DNA from: Verrucomicrobia bacterium UBA3761
GTDB taxonomy: Bacteria > Verrucomicrobiota > Kiritimatiellia > RFP12 > UBA1067
Assembly: GCA_002371135.1 (NCBI GenBank)
Contig: DFGB01000054.1
Location: 1-18,406, forward strand
Length of the DNA: 18,406 bases
Direction: 5' to 3'
This document shows, in pieces, positions 1 through 7,294 of this stretch (position 1 is the stretch's first letter; every line of letters starts with the position of its first letter). The translations under genes were made by a program, and so were the position numbers. Under the pieces are notes generated by a model, which was not told the DNA's origin, did no database searches, and saw only the letters and a list, made by a program, of their open reading frames with translations.

Positions 1-67
1 GGGGAAAATTAAAAAATTTTTGAGGTTTTGAGGGATGAGGGAATGTTGCCAATGCCAATTCGACTTG

Positions 68-173
68 TTTTTAACACAGAGGCACAGAGGAACAGAGATT
101 CACAGAGAGAAGGAGCGGAAAAGCTGAAATCCTCTGTGTTCCTCTGCGACTTGAGTGCCTCTGTGTTAAAAAT
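68..173. repeat. Inverted tandem-repeat element A (CACAGAGR octamers)
   Basis: The left arm carries about four 8-9 bp units of CACAGAGG / AACAGAGA type from 74. The right arm (131-173) carries the complement, CCTCTGTG / CCTCTGCG. The outer ends form an inverted repeat of TTTTAACACAGAGGCAC (68-84 against 155-172). The arms are purine-rich first, pyrimidine-rich second. The loop around 112-130 shows no gene. The element lies downstream of the metallophosphoesterase. Function unknown; a transcript could fold into a long hairpin. Confidence 0.8.
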
Positions 174-208
174 AGGAAAGAGGGAAGAAGGAAGAGGGAA
201 TAGGGAAG
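174..208. repeat. Heptamer array G (AGGGAAG x5)
   Basis: Five consecutive 7-bp units, AGGAAAG, AGGGAAG, AAGGAAG, AGGGAAT and AGGGAAG, directly follow element A. The same unit family recurs at 6541-6554 and 10984-11018. No complementary arm was found nearby, so this looks like a single arm. Confidence 0.8.
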
Positions 209-342
209 AGCCGCGCCTCCTTGCCGCAAGGGGCGGGCGAGACTCGGGCAGACGAAGGCCGCGACTGGTGCAGTCTTCGCGATTGCTTCGGGGGCACTCG
301 GCGTTTCGTTCGGGGGCACTCGGAATTTCGCCAGGAAGCGGC

Positions 343-1254
343 CTAAAAAACGGCCGAGGCGGCTTTGCGGTAGCCTGTGACGGCCACCTCGCCCGATGGA
401 TACACCTCGGCGAGCGCGTAGGCGTTTTCCTCCTCGCCTGAATTCAGCACTGTAGCGCGCAGAGAGTAGTACATGATTCCATTCACCCGTCCGATTCTGC
501 CTGAGTGCTGATGCCCTGTGAACACGGCGCGGACCTTGCCGCTGTGTTCCAGGACGGCGCGCACGTCTGCGGCGTTCCTGACGAGATGGTTGGAGTCGGC
601 GGCGGGGTCGAGGCACTGATGGCAGAACACGACCGCAGGGCCCCTCGCCGAATCGAGCTCCGCCGCAAGCCATTCAAGCTGCCACGGCGGCACGTTCGCA
701 TCCCGCCAGTCCCAGTTTCCGGGGCGGTAGTCTTCCATTGCGGACGTGTAGCAGGCGTCCAGCACGACGCACTTCACCCCGCCGCGCGTGAACGAATAGT
801 GCGCCAGGGGCTGCGGCTGATCCGCATTCGAGATATGCGCGAGGAACTCGGCCTTGTCCAGCGCGTCGAAATCGTGGTTGCCCAATACGTGATAGCGTCC
901 GCCCCGGAAGCCCGCGAAGACGCGCTCGATTGCATCAAGGCTCTCTATGGTGGCGGGCTTGTCCTTGCCGAGATCTTTGAAATCGCCAAGCTCTATGAGA
1001 AAATCCGGCCGCTCGCGGTTCATCACGGCGACGCACTCGGCGAGTTTCGCGGCGCTCTCGCGGTATGCCGCATCGCCCACGGGCCACGGACGCCTTGCGT
1101 AGGGGATGTCGGCGTAGTGGCAGTCCGTCGCCAACCCGAAACGGACGAGCGGGCGCTCGCCCCTCCCGGCGCAGGCGCATCCGGCGAGCGGCGCCGCGAT
1201 GAATGCGCCAAGACCCTTCAAAAAGAAACGGCGTGTGAGAAGCGGCTCTTCCAT
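343..1254 (-). CDS. Tat-signal lipoprotein metallophosphoesterase
   Basis: Calcineurin-like metallophosphoesterase of 303 aa. The metal-binding motif series is complete: D44-x-H46 (ATDCHYAD), G-D91, GNHD (N127, H128), H212 (FCHQ) and GHQH (H248, H250). The family hydrolyses phosphomono- or diesters at a dinuclear metal site; the substrate cannot be told. The N-terminus has a twin-arginine motif, RRFFLKG at residues 8-14, a hydrophobic stretch and a lipobox LAGC (Cys26), so it is probably exported folded and lipid-anchored. The start at 1254 is chosen because AAAGGA lies 8 nt upstream; an ATG six bases earlier (1260) would be only 2 nt from it, and a longer 317-aa reading lacks a ribosome site. 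The gene has its own sigma70-type promoter in the gap after res. It is the last gene before a repeat-filled gap. Confidence 0.9.
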   Translation of the reverse strand: MEEPLLTRRFFLKGLGAFIAAPLAGCACAGRGERPLVRFGLATDCHYADIPYARRPWPVGDAAYRESAAKLAECVAVMNRERPDFLIELGDFKDLGKDKPATIESLDAIERVFAGFRGGRYHVLGNHDFDALDKAEFLAHISNADQPQPLAHYSFTRGGVKCVVLDACYTSAMEDYRPGNWDWRDANVPPWQLEWLAAELDSARGPAVVFCHQCLDPAADSNHLVRNAADVRAVLEHSGKVRAVFTGHQHSGRIGRVNGIMYYSLRATVLNSGEEENAYALAEVYPSGEVAVTGYRKAASAVF

Positions 1255-1275
1255 TGGCATTGTCCTTTCGACGGC

Positions 1276-1304
1276 ATTATAGCAAATTTCCGCCATGCGC
1301 GCAA
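1276..1304 (-). promoter_or_regulatory. Sigma70-type promoter of the metallophosphoesterase gene
   Basis: On the minus strand TTGCGC (1304-1299) is followed after exactly 17 nt by a perfect TATAAT (1281-1276). A start of transcription near 1269 would give a leader of about 15 nt with AAAGGA just before the start codon. It lies in the 76-bp gap after res, so this gene need not depend on the mod-res transcript. Confidence 0.75.
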
Positions 1305-1319
1305 GAGCGTGACGGAAAT
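1286..1319. repeat. Short inverted repeat overlapping the promoter -35 box
   Basis: ATTTCCG (1286-1292) and CGGAAAT (1313-1319) are perfect inverted 7-mers separated by 20 bp that contain the -35 hexamer. It could be an operator or a weak hairpin at the end of the res transcript. No T-run follows, so an intrinsic terminator is not well supported. Confidence 0.35.
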
Positions 1320-1330
1320 ATGGCGCTTCG

Positions 1331-4240
1331 TCAGAACGAAAATTCGCCCTTCAAGCCGGATTCAGTCAACTCGGCAAATGCCGCAAAATCGGCAAAAGTG
1401 GCGTTGGCTTTTTTGTACGCATAGAAATCCCTGTCCGACAGGAGCAAATACGACCATTCACGGCCATCCCGATCCGCCGGCGGCAAAGCATTGACCGTTT
1501 TGCACCATTCAATCGCGGCGCGGCGCTTCGCTTGCACGCTCTCGTCGCGTTTGGCATTTTCGGCCTTGGTCTCCACGAGAAACATCTTGTCCTTCGACGC
1601 AACAAGGAAATCGGGGATGTACTCGCCAAGAAGCCCGTCCGGACGCAGATAGGCGATCCTCGCAAAGACATGCTTCGCCTCGTTGACTTTGACGAATTTC
1701 TCGACGGCGCCATCCCTGTCCACGAACTCTGCAAAATCGCGTTCCAATCCCCCGCCTTGCGCAGGGAAGAGAGTGAGCGTGTAGATCGTCTTGCCTAGCT
1801 TCAGCGACGAGCCCTTGCGCACGACAAAACTTGGCACGGACGAGAACCACGTCTTTCGCACTTCAGCCTCCGTCTTCACCGTCCCCGCCTCGATCTTGTA
1901 GACGAGTTCGCCGACTTGCTTGACTACATGCTCTGTCACCATGCCGTTCAGGCAGAGGAGCACTTTCCAGGCGTCGCCGGAGAACGGATCGAACGGTTCG
2001 TCGAAAAGCCGCTCGCGGATGTAGCGATCGACCGCGGCCGCTATTGCGGCGAGATTGACCTGCAAGGCCGGCATGGAACGCGTCTGCCTGCCCCCTATCC
2101 GCACGAAACGGCGCGAAATGGAATCTACCACGCCCTGGATATATTCGTTGTAACTGCGGGCGTCGAAGATATTTGCATGCACGCGGTATTCCCCGAATGC
2201 CGTCTTCGCCAGCAGTTCGCGTCCGACGAACACCTCGCCCGGTTGCGCAAATATTTTGCGCAGCTGCGACAACGGATAGCCGGTGAAAGGCTCCAGATCT
2301 TCGCCGGCGAGATCCACTTCGTCCAGCACTTCCTCGCTAGCGCGTATGATGCTCGGCCAGAATACGTCCCACCGTCCGTACCCCTCCTTCAAGACAGAAT
2401 GCACGAGATCGTCCGTTCCGCCGCCTTCCCGCTCGTCCTCGGTCTGGACGCCGAGAAGCCCGTCACACGCCATCTGGTCGTAGAATTGGGCAAACGCGGG
2501 ATGCTCGATGATATAGAGAAAATCGAACACGGCGCATGGCTTTACCTTCTCGACAAGCAGTTGCCTGCGCGCATTTTCCTTCGTTTCGCGGTATTCCGGC
2601 TCCCGCCACATGAGACGCAGGCCGCGTCCCAAAGTCTGCTCAAGAAGAATCGGCGCGTTTGACGCTCTGAGCGGGACTATGACGCACACGTTGTTCACAT
2701 CGAACCCCTCGCGCAGCATCAGCACGGAAACGATGACACGCGGCTTTGCGCGCCTGTCTATCGAGAAAAGCCTCTCCTTGACGAGCTCCCATTCGCCCGG
2801 CGCCACTTCGCCCTTCTTGTTGCTGTCGACCGCCAGCACATCGTCTACGGCGAGCCCTGCCGAACGGAGGTATTCGACCACGAAAGATGTCACTCCCGTA
2901 TCCTCGCATACGACCATCATTTTCGGGCGCTTTGCGGCGTCCATGCGGGCGAACTCCGTTTCAAGGAACCGGAGTTTGGCAAGTCCGGCCTGCAGCATCA
3001 ACCGCTGCCCGCCGCTCAGGCCGACAACGCGCCGCCCTTCGCGCTCGGCATTGTAGTCGAGACTGGCCAGCTCTCCTGTCAAATTTTTGCGCTGATCGAT
3101 GACTATCGTCTTGACCCGCCCCTGGCGGATTGCCGTCGGCAGGTCGTAATCCACCATTGTATGCGGCACAAAGTCTTTGCGGACGTTGCGGCCCGAGCCA
3201 ACGGCCTTGTAGGGCGTCGCGGAAAAATCAAGTTGCATGAAGCGCCGCTTCCCGGCTGCGAGCACGTCGATGCCGCGCTGCCACACGACGGCCTCCTCGT
3301 CATCGCCGTCGAGGCCGTAGAGGTGATGGGCCTCGTCGTTCACCACCAGAATATCAGGAAGATCCTTGAGGAAGTCGAGCCTGCCGCCACGAAGAAACGC
3401 CGCGTCGAGAGAATCTAGCGCGTTCCCGGCCGTCGTCCCGGGCTTGGCCGGCAGGAGGTCGTCGAGGATCCCTTTGAAATCGGAATCCTCCGTCTCCGGC
3501 GCCCCTTCCGCCACGTCTTCCCCGAGGAACGCGTGCCAATTCATTACGGCGAGGACACCGTCGCCCGTCACCTTGCGCCCGAAATCCTCCTTTCTGACGA
3601 GCGAATTCTGCAAGAAGCCGTAAAGCGATTCGCGATACCGAGGCGGAACGAACAGCGCCTCGCAGTCCTTGATGTCGCTCGAAGCGAAATCGCGCGCCCC
3701 GCCGTCGCCCGTGCGCCTGCCGCAAAATGCATCGAGCAGCCGCTCGTACACAATCAACCCCGGTGCGACGAAAAGGAAGTTTTTCGTAAACGCAGGGCCG
3801 CCGCCAAGCCTGGCGTTGAGATACTGCCAGACGACAAGCGCATGCATGACCCACGTCTTGCCCGTGCCCGTGGCCATCTTCACGCAGTATTTCGGATAGG
3901 CGTATCTTTCCTTGGCGACCTCGGCGGCCACCGCGCCACCTTCCGCGGCAAGGAGATCCGGCGCGACTTTCGCGTATGCGTCCGCCGGATTCTCCGCCGC
4001 CGCGATTTCGTGCAGAAAGATCGCGTTCAGAATCGCCTGCCTCTGCCCTTCATGGAAATTGAGCGCCCGTTCAGTGAACGGCTCCGTGAACCAGAACTTC
4101 AGCAGCTCCCGCGTGACGGGCGTGACAGACTCCATGAACGAGCCGTCCTTCCAGGCCGCATTCGCCGCCGCCGAAACCGCCTTGGCGAATTCTAGCGGAA
4201 TCTTCCCGGTGTTCATCGCTGTTGTGCGTCTCGATGACAT
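1331..4240 (-). CDS. res: Type III restriction endonuclease, Res subunit
   Basis: Superfamily 2 helicase-nuclease of 969 aa, a normal length for Type III Res. Walker A is ATGTGKT (about residue 121), motif II is DEAH in VVNDEAHHLYG (about 300), motif III is SATP (about 340) and motif VI is QTLGRGLR (about 535). The C-terminal PD-(D/E)xK nuclease core is PDFLV...VETKAE (about 875-892). With Mod it forms the complex that translocates or slides on DNA after ATP hydrolysis and cuts at a distance from unmethylated asymmetric sites. The start at 4240 has AAGGA 8 nt upstream and lies 15 nt after the mod stop, the usual mod-res order. No frameshift or missing motif is seen, so the nuclease appears intact. 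The next gene has its own promoter. Confidence 0.95.
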   Translation of the reverse strand: MSSRRTTAMNTGKIPLEFAKAVSAAANAAWKDGSFMESVTPVTRELLKFWFTEPFTERALNFHEGQRQAILNAIFLHEIAAAENPADAYAKVAPDLLAAEGGAVAAEVAKERYAYPKYCVKMATGTGKTWVMHALVVWQYLNARLGGGPAFTKNFLFVAPGLIVYERLLDAFCGRRTGDGGARDFASSDIKDCEALFVPPRYRESLYGFLQNSLVRKEDFGRKVTGDGVLAVMNWHAFLGEDVAEGAPETEDSDFKGILDDLLPAKPGTTAGNALDSLDAAFLRGGRLDFLKDLPDILVVNDEAHHLYGLDGDDEEAVVWQRGIDVLAAGKRRFMQLDFSATPYKAVGSGRNVRKDFVPHTMVDYDLPTAIRQGRVKTIVIDQRKNLTGELASLDYNAEREGRRVVGLSGGQRLMLQAGLAKLRFLETEFARMDAAKRPKMMVVCEDTGVTSFVVEYLRSAGLAVDDVLAVDSNKKGEVAPGEWELVKERLFSIDRRAKPRVIVSVLMLREGFDVNNVCVIVPLRASNAPILLEQTLGRGLRLMWREPEYRETKENARRQLLVEKVKPCAVFDFLYIIEHPAFAQFYDQMACDGLLGVQTEDEREGGGTDDLVHSVLKEGYGRWDVFWPSIIRASEEVLDEVDLAGEDLEPFTGYPLSQLRKIFAQPGEVFVGRELLAKTAFGEYRVHANIFDARSYNEYIQGVVDSISRRFVRIGGRQTRSMPALQVNLAAIAAAVDRYIRERLFDEPFDPFSGDAWKVLLCLNGMVTEHVVKQVGELVYKIEAGTVKTEAEVRKTWFSSVPSFVVRKGSSLKLGKTIYTLTLFPAQGGGLERDFAEFVDRDGAVEKFVKVNEAKHVFARIAYLRPDGLLGEYIPDFLVASKDKMFLVETKAENAKRDESVQAKRRAAIEWCKTVNALPPADRDGREWSYLLLSDRDFYAYKKANATFADFAAFAELTESGLKGEFSF

Positions 4241-4255
4241 TGCCTACATCCTTTC

Positions 4256-6193
4256 CTACACCCGTACCGTCGCGATGCTTTCAAAGCCGAATACATCCAC
4301 GGCTTTCACGCAGACGACGCGCGTGCCTTTGGGTTTCTTCGGGACGACGATTTCCGCCCTGGCGACGCAGTGGTCCGGGTCGCCGTCGTTTTGCGTGTTC
4401 TCGCGGTAGTCTTGCCACAGGCTGCGGAACATCTCGCCATTGTAATCCGGGTCGACGCTCCAGTATTCGATAAGCGCAAGAGGATCGTTCGCCGCAACCT
4501 CCGCAAGCGCGGCCTTGTCCTTCTCGTCGAGCGGAATGTTGTCAGGCGAGAGCAGGACGTAGTTCCCGAGTTCCACGACGACCCGCTCGTCGTCCTCGTC
4601 GCCCGCGTTCTCCGCCCGGACGTCCTTGAGCGACAAGTACTGCAACGACGAAAACCTCACCTTGCCGCCAGATGCGAGGTCGGCGAATCCGCGCTTCTTC
4701 AATGCATCCATCAAATCTGGCGGGATCACCAGCACCTCGACGTCTTTATACATCTGCGCCGCCTGCGAAATATCCCACGCGAAATTCCAGCCCAGGAGCA
4801 CCACCTTCGACCAGCCGCCGCCTAGCGCCGTATTCTTCGCTTCCGCCGCGCGCTTCACGCTCGCTGCGTTCGTGAGCCTGTTCGGAGAATCGACAATGAC
4901 GAGCGTACGCGATTCGCGCATCTGCCCCGCGTTGCGTGCCTGGCAGTTCTCCACCGGGAACGGCTCCGCGCCGTAGAGTTTCAGCACGACCTCCGAAAGG
5001 TCGCCGATGCGACGGAACATCTTCGACGCGCCTAACGCCTCCTTCTGATAATCGCCCACGCTCTGGTAGAGAAACGGCTTAACATTGTTGTCGATGAAAC
5101 GCTTGCGCTGGATGAGCGCGGAGGGTTTTCCAATATCCGCCGAAACCCACCGCCGCCCCAACTTCTCCGCCACCGCCGCCGTCGTCCCAGACCCAGCAAA
5201 CACGTCCAGCACCAAATCCCCTTCATTCGACGACGCCTTGATAATACGCTCCAGCAACGCCTCGGGTTTTTGAGTGGCGTAGCCCACCTTTTCGCGAGAA
5301 AAACTCATTATGTTAATTGAGTCCAATCGATCGCATTCTGAGCAGTTCCAAGTGTCCTCAAGCGGAATACCACGGCCACTTGGAGCATTCCCATCTCGAC
5401 GGATATAACCCTCGGGATACGGAATATATTCTTTGTTGAATGTGTGCCCTCTTCCCTTTGTATAGTAAAGAAGCGTGTCATGGTTTCTCACCCAGTTCTG
5501 ATCTGCTGACTTGTAGCCAGAAACCCAGCCGATTCGCCATATAATTTCTCTCTGAAAATTCTCCTTTCCGAAAATCTCATCCATCAGAACCTTGACATAG
5601 TGGCCGACGTGCCAGTCGAGGTGGACGTAGATTGAGCCGGTGTCGGCGAGGAGTTCGCGCAGGAGAATGAGGCGTGGCGTGATCATGCGCAGGTATGATG
5701 CCGTGCCGTCCTTCCACGTATCTGAATATGCGAACTGTTCAATGACGGTCGGCTTCTGGGAAATATCCGTCCCCGGAAGATGGATCTTCGTGCGGTAGTC
5801 GGCCTTGGAGTCGAATGGAGGATCGATGTAGACGAGGTCTACCTTGCCGCGCAACGATGGGAGCGATGTTTTTTCGTCGCCTGCGAGAAGCGCCTGCATC
5901 ACGAGCAGGTTGTCGCCGTAAACAAGACGGTTGACCCACGGAGCGAAATTCGTGGGCCTGCCTTCGAAGAGTCCCTCGCCCATGAGACCAAACCAGTTGC
6001 TGTGATAATCGGGAGATACTCTCGGCACGCGGCCCTTGAAAAGACCATCGACATCTTTCGCGGGCAACACGAGTTCGTTCGTCTGGAGGCCCACGCGAAC
6101 GCTCTCCGAAAGCCGCTCCAAAATGCGGCCCGCCTCGCGCCTGCTTTCTTCGAGTATCTTCGGCAGTTCCCCTATCAAGCTTTTCGATGGCAT
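4256..6193 (-). CDS. mod: Type III DNA adenine methyltransferase, Mod subunit
   Basis: Site-specific DNA methyltransferase of 645 aa that recognises the target and modifies adenine (N6) for the Type III system. The catalytic motif DPPF is at about residue 123 (YIDPPFDSKADY) and the AdoMet-binding FAGSGTT at about 331. DPPF before FxGxG is the beta-class order typical of Mod. The region between (residues about 204-304) should hold the target recognition domain and has visibly lower GC than its flanks. The start at 6193 is chosen because AGGAAGGA lies just upstream; the frame stays open 42 codons further but across a hairpin repeat and without a ribosome site. A promoter candidate lies at 6511-6539, giving a leader of about 310 nt. 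res follows after 15 nt. Confidence 0.95.
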   Translation of the reverse strand: MPSKSLIGELPKILEESRREAGRILERLSESVRVGLQTNELVLPAKDVDGLFKGRVPRVSPDYHSNWFGLMGEGLFEGRPTNFAPWVNRLVYGDNLLVMQALLAGDEKTSLPSLRGKVDLVYIDPPFDSKADYRTKIHLPGTDISQKPTVIEQFAYSDTWKDGTASYLRMITPRLILLRELLADTGSIYVHLDWHVGHYVKVLMDEIFGKENFQREIIWRIGWVSGYKSADQNWVRNHDTLLYYTKGRGHTFNKEYIPYPEGYIRRDGNAPSGRGIPLEDTWNCSECDRLDSINIMSFSREKVGYATQKPEALLERIIKASSNEGDLVLDVFAGSGTTAAVAEKLGRRWVSADIGKPSALIQRKRFIDNNVKPFLYQSVGDYQKEALGASKMFRRIGDLSEVVLKLYGAEPFPVENCQARNAGQMRESRTLVIVDSPNRLTNAASVKRAAEAKNTALGGGWSKVVLLGWNFAWDISQAAQMYKDVEVLVIPPDLMDALKKRGFADLASGGKVRFSSLQYLSLKDVRAENAGDEDDERVVVELGNYVLLSPDNIPLDEKDKAALAEVAANDPLALIEYWSVDPDYNGEMFRSLWQDYRENTQNDGDPDHCVARAEIVVPKKPKGTRVVCVKAVDVFGFESIATVRV

Positions 6194-6270
6194 GTTTCCT
6201 TCCTCTCCGCCCGCCGCCGCTCGCGCAACGAAGAGAAAGAATCGGGGACGCACCCCCTTCGTCTCATACT

Positions 6271-6402
6271 CTAGCGAGGGAGCCCTGGAAGAAACCCATT
6301 GAGGAATACAAGACGGCAAGAGAATACGCCCCCGAAAAGGGACGCATCCCTGCCAACTCGTCGTTCCTCAATTGAAAAAACTTTCCAGGGCTTTTTCGCT
6401 AG
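6271..6402. repeat. Long imperfect inverted repeat, MITE- or REP-like
   Basis: Left arm 6271-6306 starts CTAGCGAGGGAGCCCTGGAA and ends ATTGAGGAA. Right arm 6364-6402 is its complement, ending TTTTTCGCTAG. Three blocks match exactly (7, 10 and 9 bp), separated by GGG/AAA and AAACCC/GTTTTTTC differences. The loop holds GGGA-CGCA-TCCC (6339-6350), and a related GGGGACGCACCCC sits just outside (6244-6256). No target-site duplication is visible. It lies in the mod leader, so it would form a large hairpin in the mod mRNA if that promoter is real. A non-autonomous mobile element or a leader regulatory RNA are both possible. Confidence 0.7.
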
Positions 6403-6411
6403 AACGTCGCG

Positions 6412-6455
6412 TTTGCAGTTATGCAAAAATCGTTTATGACGGGCTTTTCACCCGT
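6412..6455 (-). promoter_or_regulatory. Two small hairpins in the mod leader
   Basis: On the minus strand ACGGG-TGAAAAG-CCCGT (6455-6439) is followed after 11 nt by a perfect TTTGCA-TAAC-TGCAAA (6427-6412), with ATTTTT between them. The first hairpin plus T-run has the look of a weak terminator or attenuator. No known riboswitch consensus was recognised. Confidence 0.35.
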
Positions 6456-6510
6456 TTATATCGTCTTTACGTCGGCAAGACCTCCTTTATGTTGTCGTTT
6501 TTACGGCGGT

Positions 6511-6539
6511 ATTGTATCATAAATTGCGCTTGTCGGCAA
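6511..6539 (-). promoter_or_regulatory. Candidate sigma70-type promoter for mod-res
   Basis: On the minus strand TTGCCG (6539-6534) and TACAAT (6516-6511) are 17 nt apart; TATGAT overlaps the -10 region as an alternative. The -35 box abuts repeat element B. It would give mod a leader of about 310 nt crossing several hairpins. No closer promoter was evident. Confidence 0.5.
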
Positions 6540-6540
6540 G

Positions 6541-6682
6541 AGGGAAGAGGGAATGTGGAAATGTGGAAATGTGGGAATGTGGGAATGTGGGAATGTGGAA
6601 ATGTGGAAATGCCTTTGCTGTAATCGAGCGGATGCCGCCTACTGCCGGCATCATTTCCATATTTTCACATTTCCACATTTCA
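6541..6682. repeat. Inverted tandem-repeat element B (RAATGTGG octamers)
   Basis: Two AGGGAAG-type heptamers (6541-6554) run into seven octamers GAATGTGG/AAATGTGG (6551-6606) and a partial eighth. The opposite arm (about 6651-6682) reads as the complement with three and a half more diverged units (CATTTCCAC type). The units vary at one purine, in the order G A A G G G A. The loop contains a perfect 7-bp hairpin (6631-6652). The right arm overlaps the response-regulator stop codon. Confidence 0.85.
6631..6652 (-). terminator. Hairpin at the tip of element B, possible operon terminator
   Basis: GATGCCG (6631-6637) and CGGCATC (6646-6652) form a perfect 7-bp stem with an 8-nt loop, 28 nt after the response-regulator stop in the transcript. 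There is no U-run, so if it terminates transcription it is not a classical intrinsic terminator. It sits inside the longer stem that the tandem repeats could form. Confidence 0.35.
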
Positions 6683-7294
6683 ATCGTGGATGATGCCGCG
6701 GCGGATGGCGGTGGCGACGGCCTCCGCGCGGTCGACCACGTCGAGTTTTTCGAATATATGCTTGAGGTGCATCTTGATGGAATTGCTGGATACTCCGAAC
6801 ACTTCGCCTATTTCGGCGTTGCTGAGGCCCTTGGCGACAGCCTCGACGACTTCCCTCTCGCGCGGCGAAAGATCGCGCGATTCCTTGCGGAGCTCGAATA
6901 TCTTCCTTATTCCGTCCGGGAATGCATCGCGGCCGGCGGCGACGGCGCGGATGGCCGCGACAAGCTCCTCGGGCTCCGCCTCTTTGGGGACATAGCCCCT
7001 GGCGCCCGCTTTGATGGATTGGAAGACGTCCTCTTCCGTGACGCTCGTCGTGAGCATTACGACCTTCTGCGCCGGATTCTCCCGCAAAATCTCCTTGAGC
7101 GCGGCAATGCCGTCGACGCCCGGCATGCGGACGTCGAGCAGGAGGACGTCGGGCCGAGAAGAGCGCGCGATTTCGACGGCGTCCGCCGCCGACGCGCCTT
7201 CCGCGACGAGTTTCAAATCCCCGCCGAGCTTCAGCACGGATTTTATGCCCAGCCTGACGACGCTATGGTCGTCCACGATCGCGACGCTTATCAC
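6680..7294 (-). CDS. NarL/LuxR-family response regulator
   Basis: Two-component response regulator of 204 aa. The receiver domain (residues 1-120) has acidic residues D8 and D9, phospho-acceptor D54 in LLLDVRMPG and the conserved K104. The LuxR-type helix-turn-helix (about 141-204) runs from LSPREREVV to the end. Phosphorylated by the kinase encoded just upstream, it should bind DNA; its targets are unknown, though the GH97 gene in the same operon is a plausible one. The start is GTG at 7294, overlapping the kinase stop in GTGA. GGAGG lies 7 nt upstream (7306-7302), inside the kinase's last codons, which settles the start; the frame is open far further upstream but that part is the shadow of the kinase gene. 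It is the last gene of its operon. Confidence 0.93.
   Translation of the reverse strand: MISVAIVDDHSVVRLGIKSVLKLGGDLKLVAEGASAADAVEIARSSRPDVLLLDVRMPGVDGIAALKEILRENPAQKVVMLTTSVTEEDVFQSIKAGARGYVPKEAEPEELVAAIRAVAAGRDAFPDGIRKIFELRKESRDLSPREREVVEAVAKGLSNAEIGEVFGVSSNSIKMHLKHIFEKLDVVDRAEAVATAIRRGIIHD

Larger units (their letters stand above)
1..342. other. Intergenic region downstream of the metallophosphoesterase
   Basis: No convincing gene is visible. The stretch holds an AT-rich start (1-60), an inverted repeat built on CACAGAGG units (68-173), a heptamer array of AGGGAAG type (174-208), a small hairpin CCTTG-CCG-CAAGG (219-231), and two copies of TTCGGGGGCACTCGG (287-301 and 309-323, 22 bp apart). 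Reading frames crossing it are low-complexity translations of the repeats. No classical terminator with a U-run follows the metallophosphoesterase stop. Confidence 0.7.
6194..6679. other. Gap between mod and the response regulator: leader plus repeats
   Basis: No gene is supported here. From the mod start outward it holds the mod ribosome site (6197-6204), a GGGGACGCACCCC mini-hairpin (6244-6256), a long imperfect inverted repeat (6271-6402), hairpins at 6412-6427 and 6439-6455, an isolated AAAGGAGG (6488-6481 on the minus strand) without a clear reading frame after it, a promoter candidate (6511-6539), a 10-bp direct repeat GTCGGCAAGA (6471-6480 and 6532-6541), and inverted tandem-repeat element B (6541-6682). 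Confidence 0.65.

Noticed and set aside
28..441. Plus-strand gene at the left edge
   Set aside because: The frame runs through two repeat arrays and the antisense end of the metallophosphoesterase; composition is repeat-derived.
6194..6319. 42 additional N-terminal residues of Mod
   Set aside because: They are read through an inverted repeat and lack a ribosome site; AGGAAGGA directly precedes 6193.
6541..6682. CRISPR array
   Set aside because: The units are 7-8 bp in direct tandem with no spacers of constant length and no cas genes nearby; the same holds for the other arrays.
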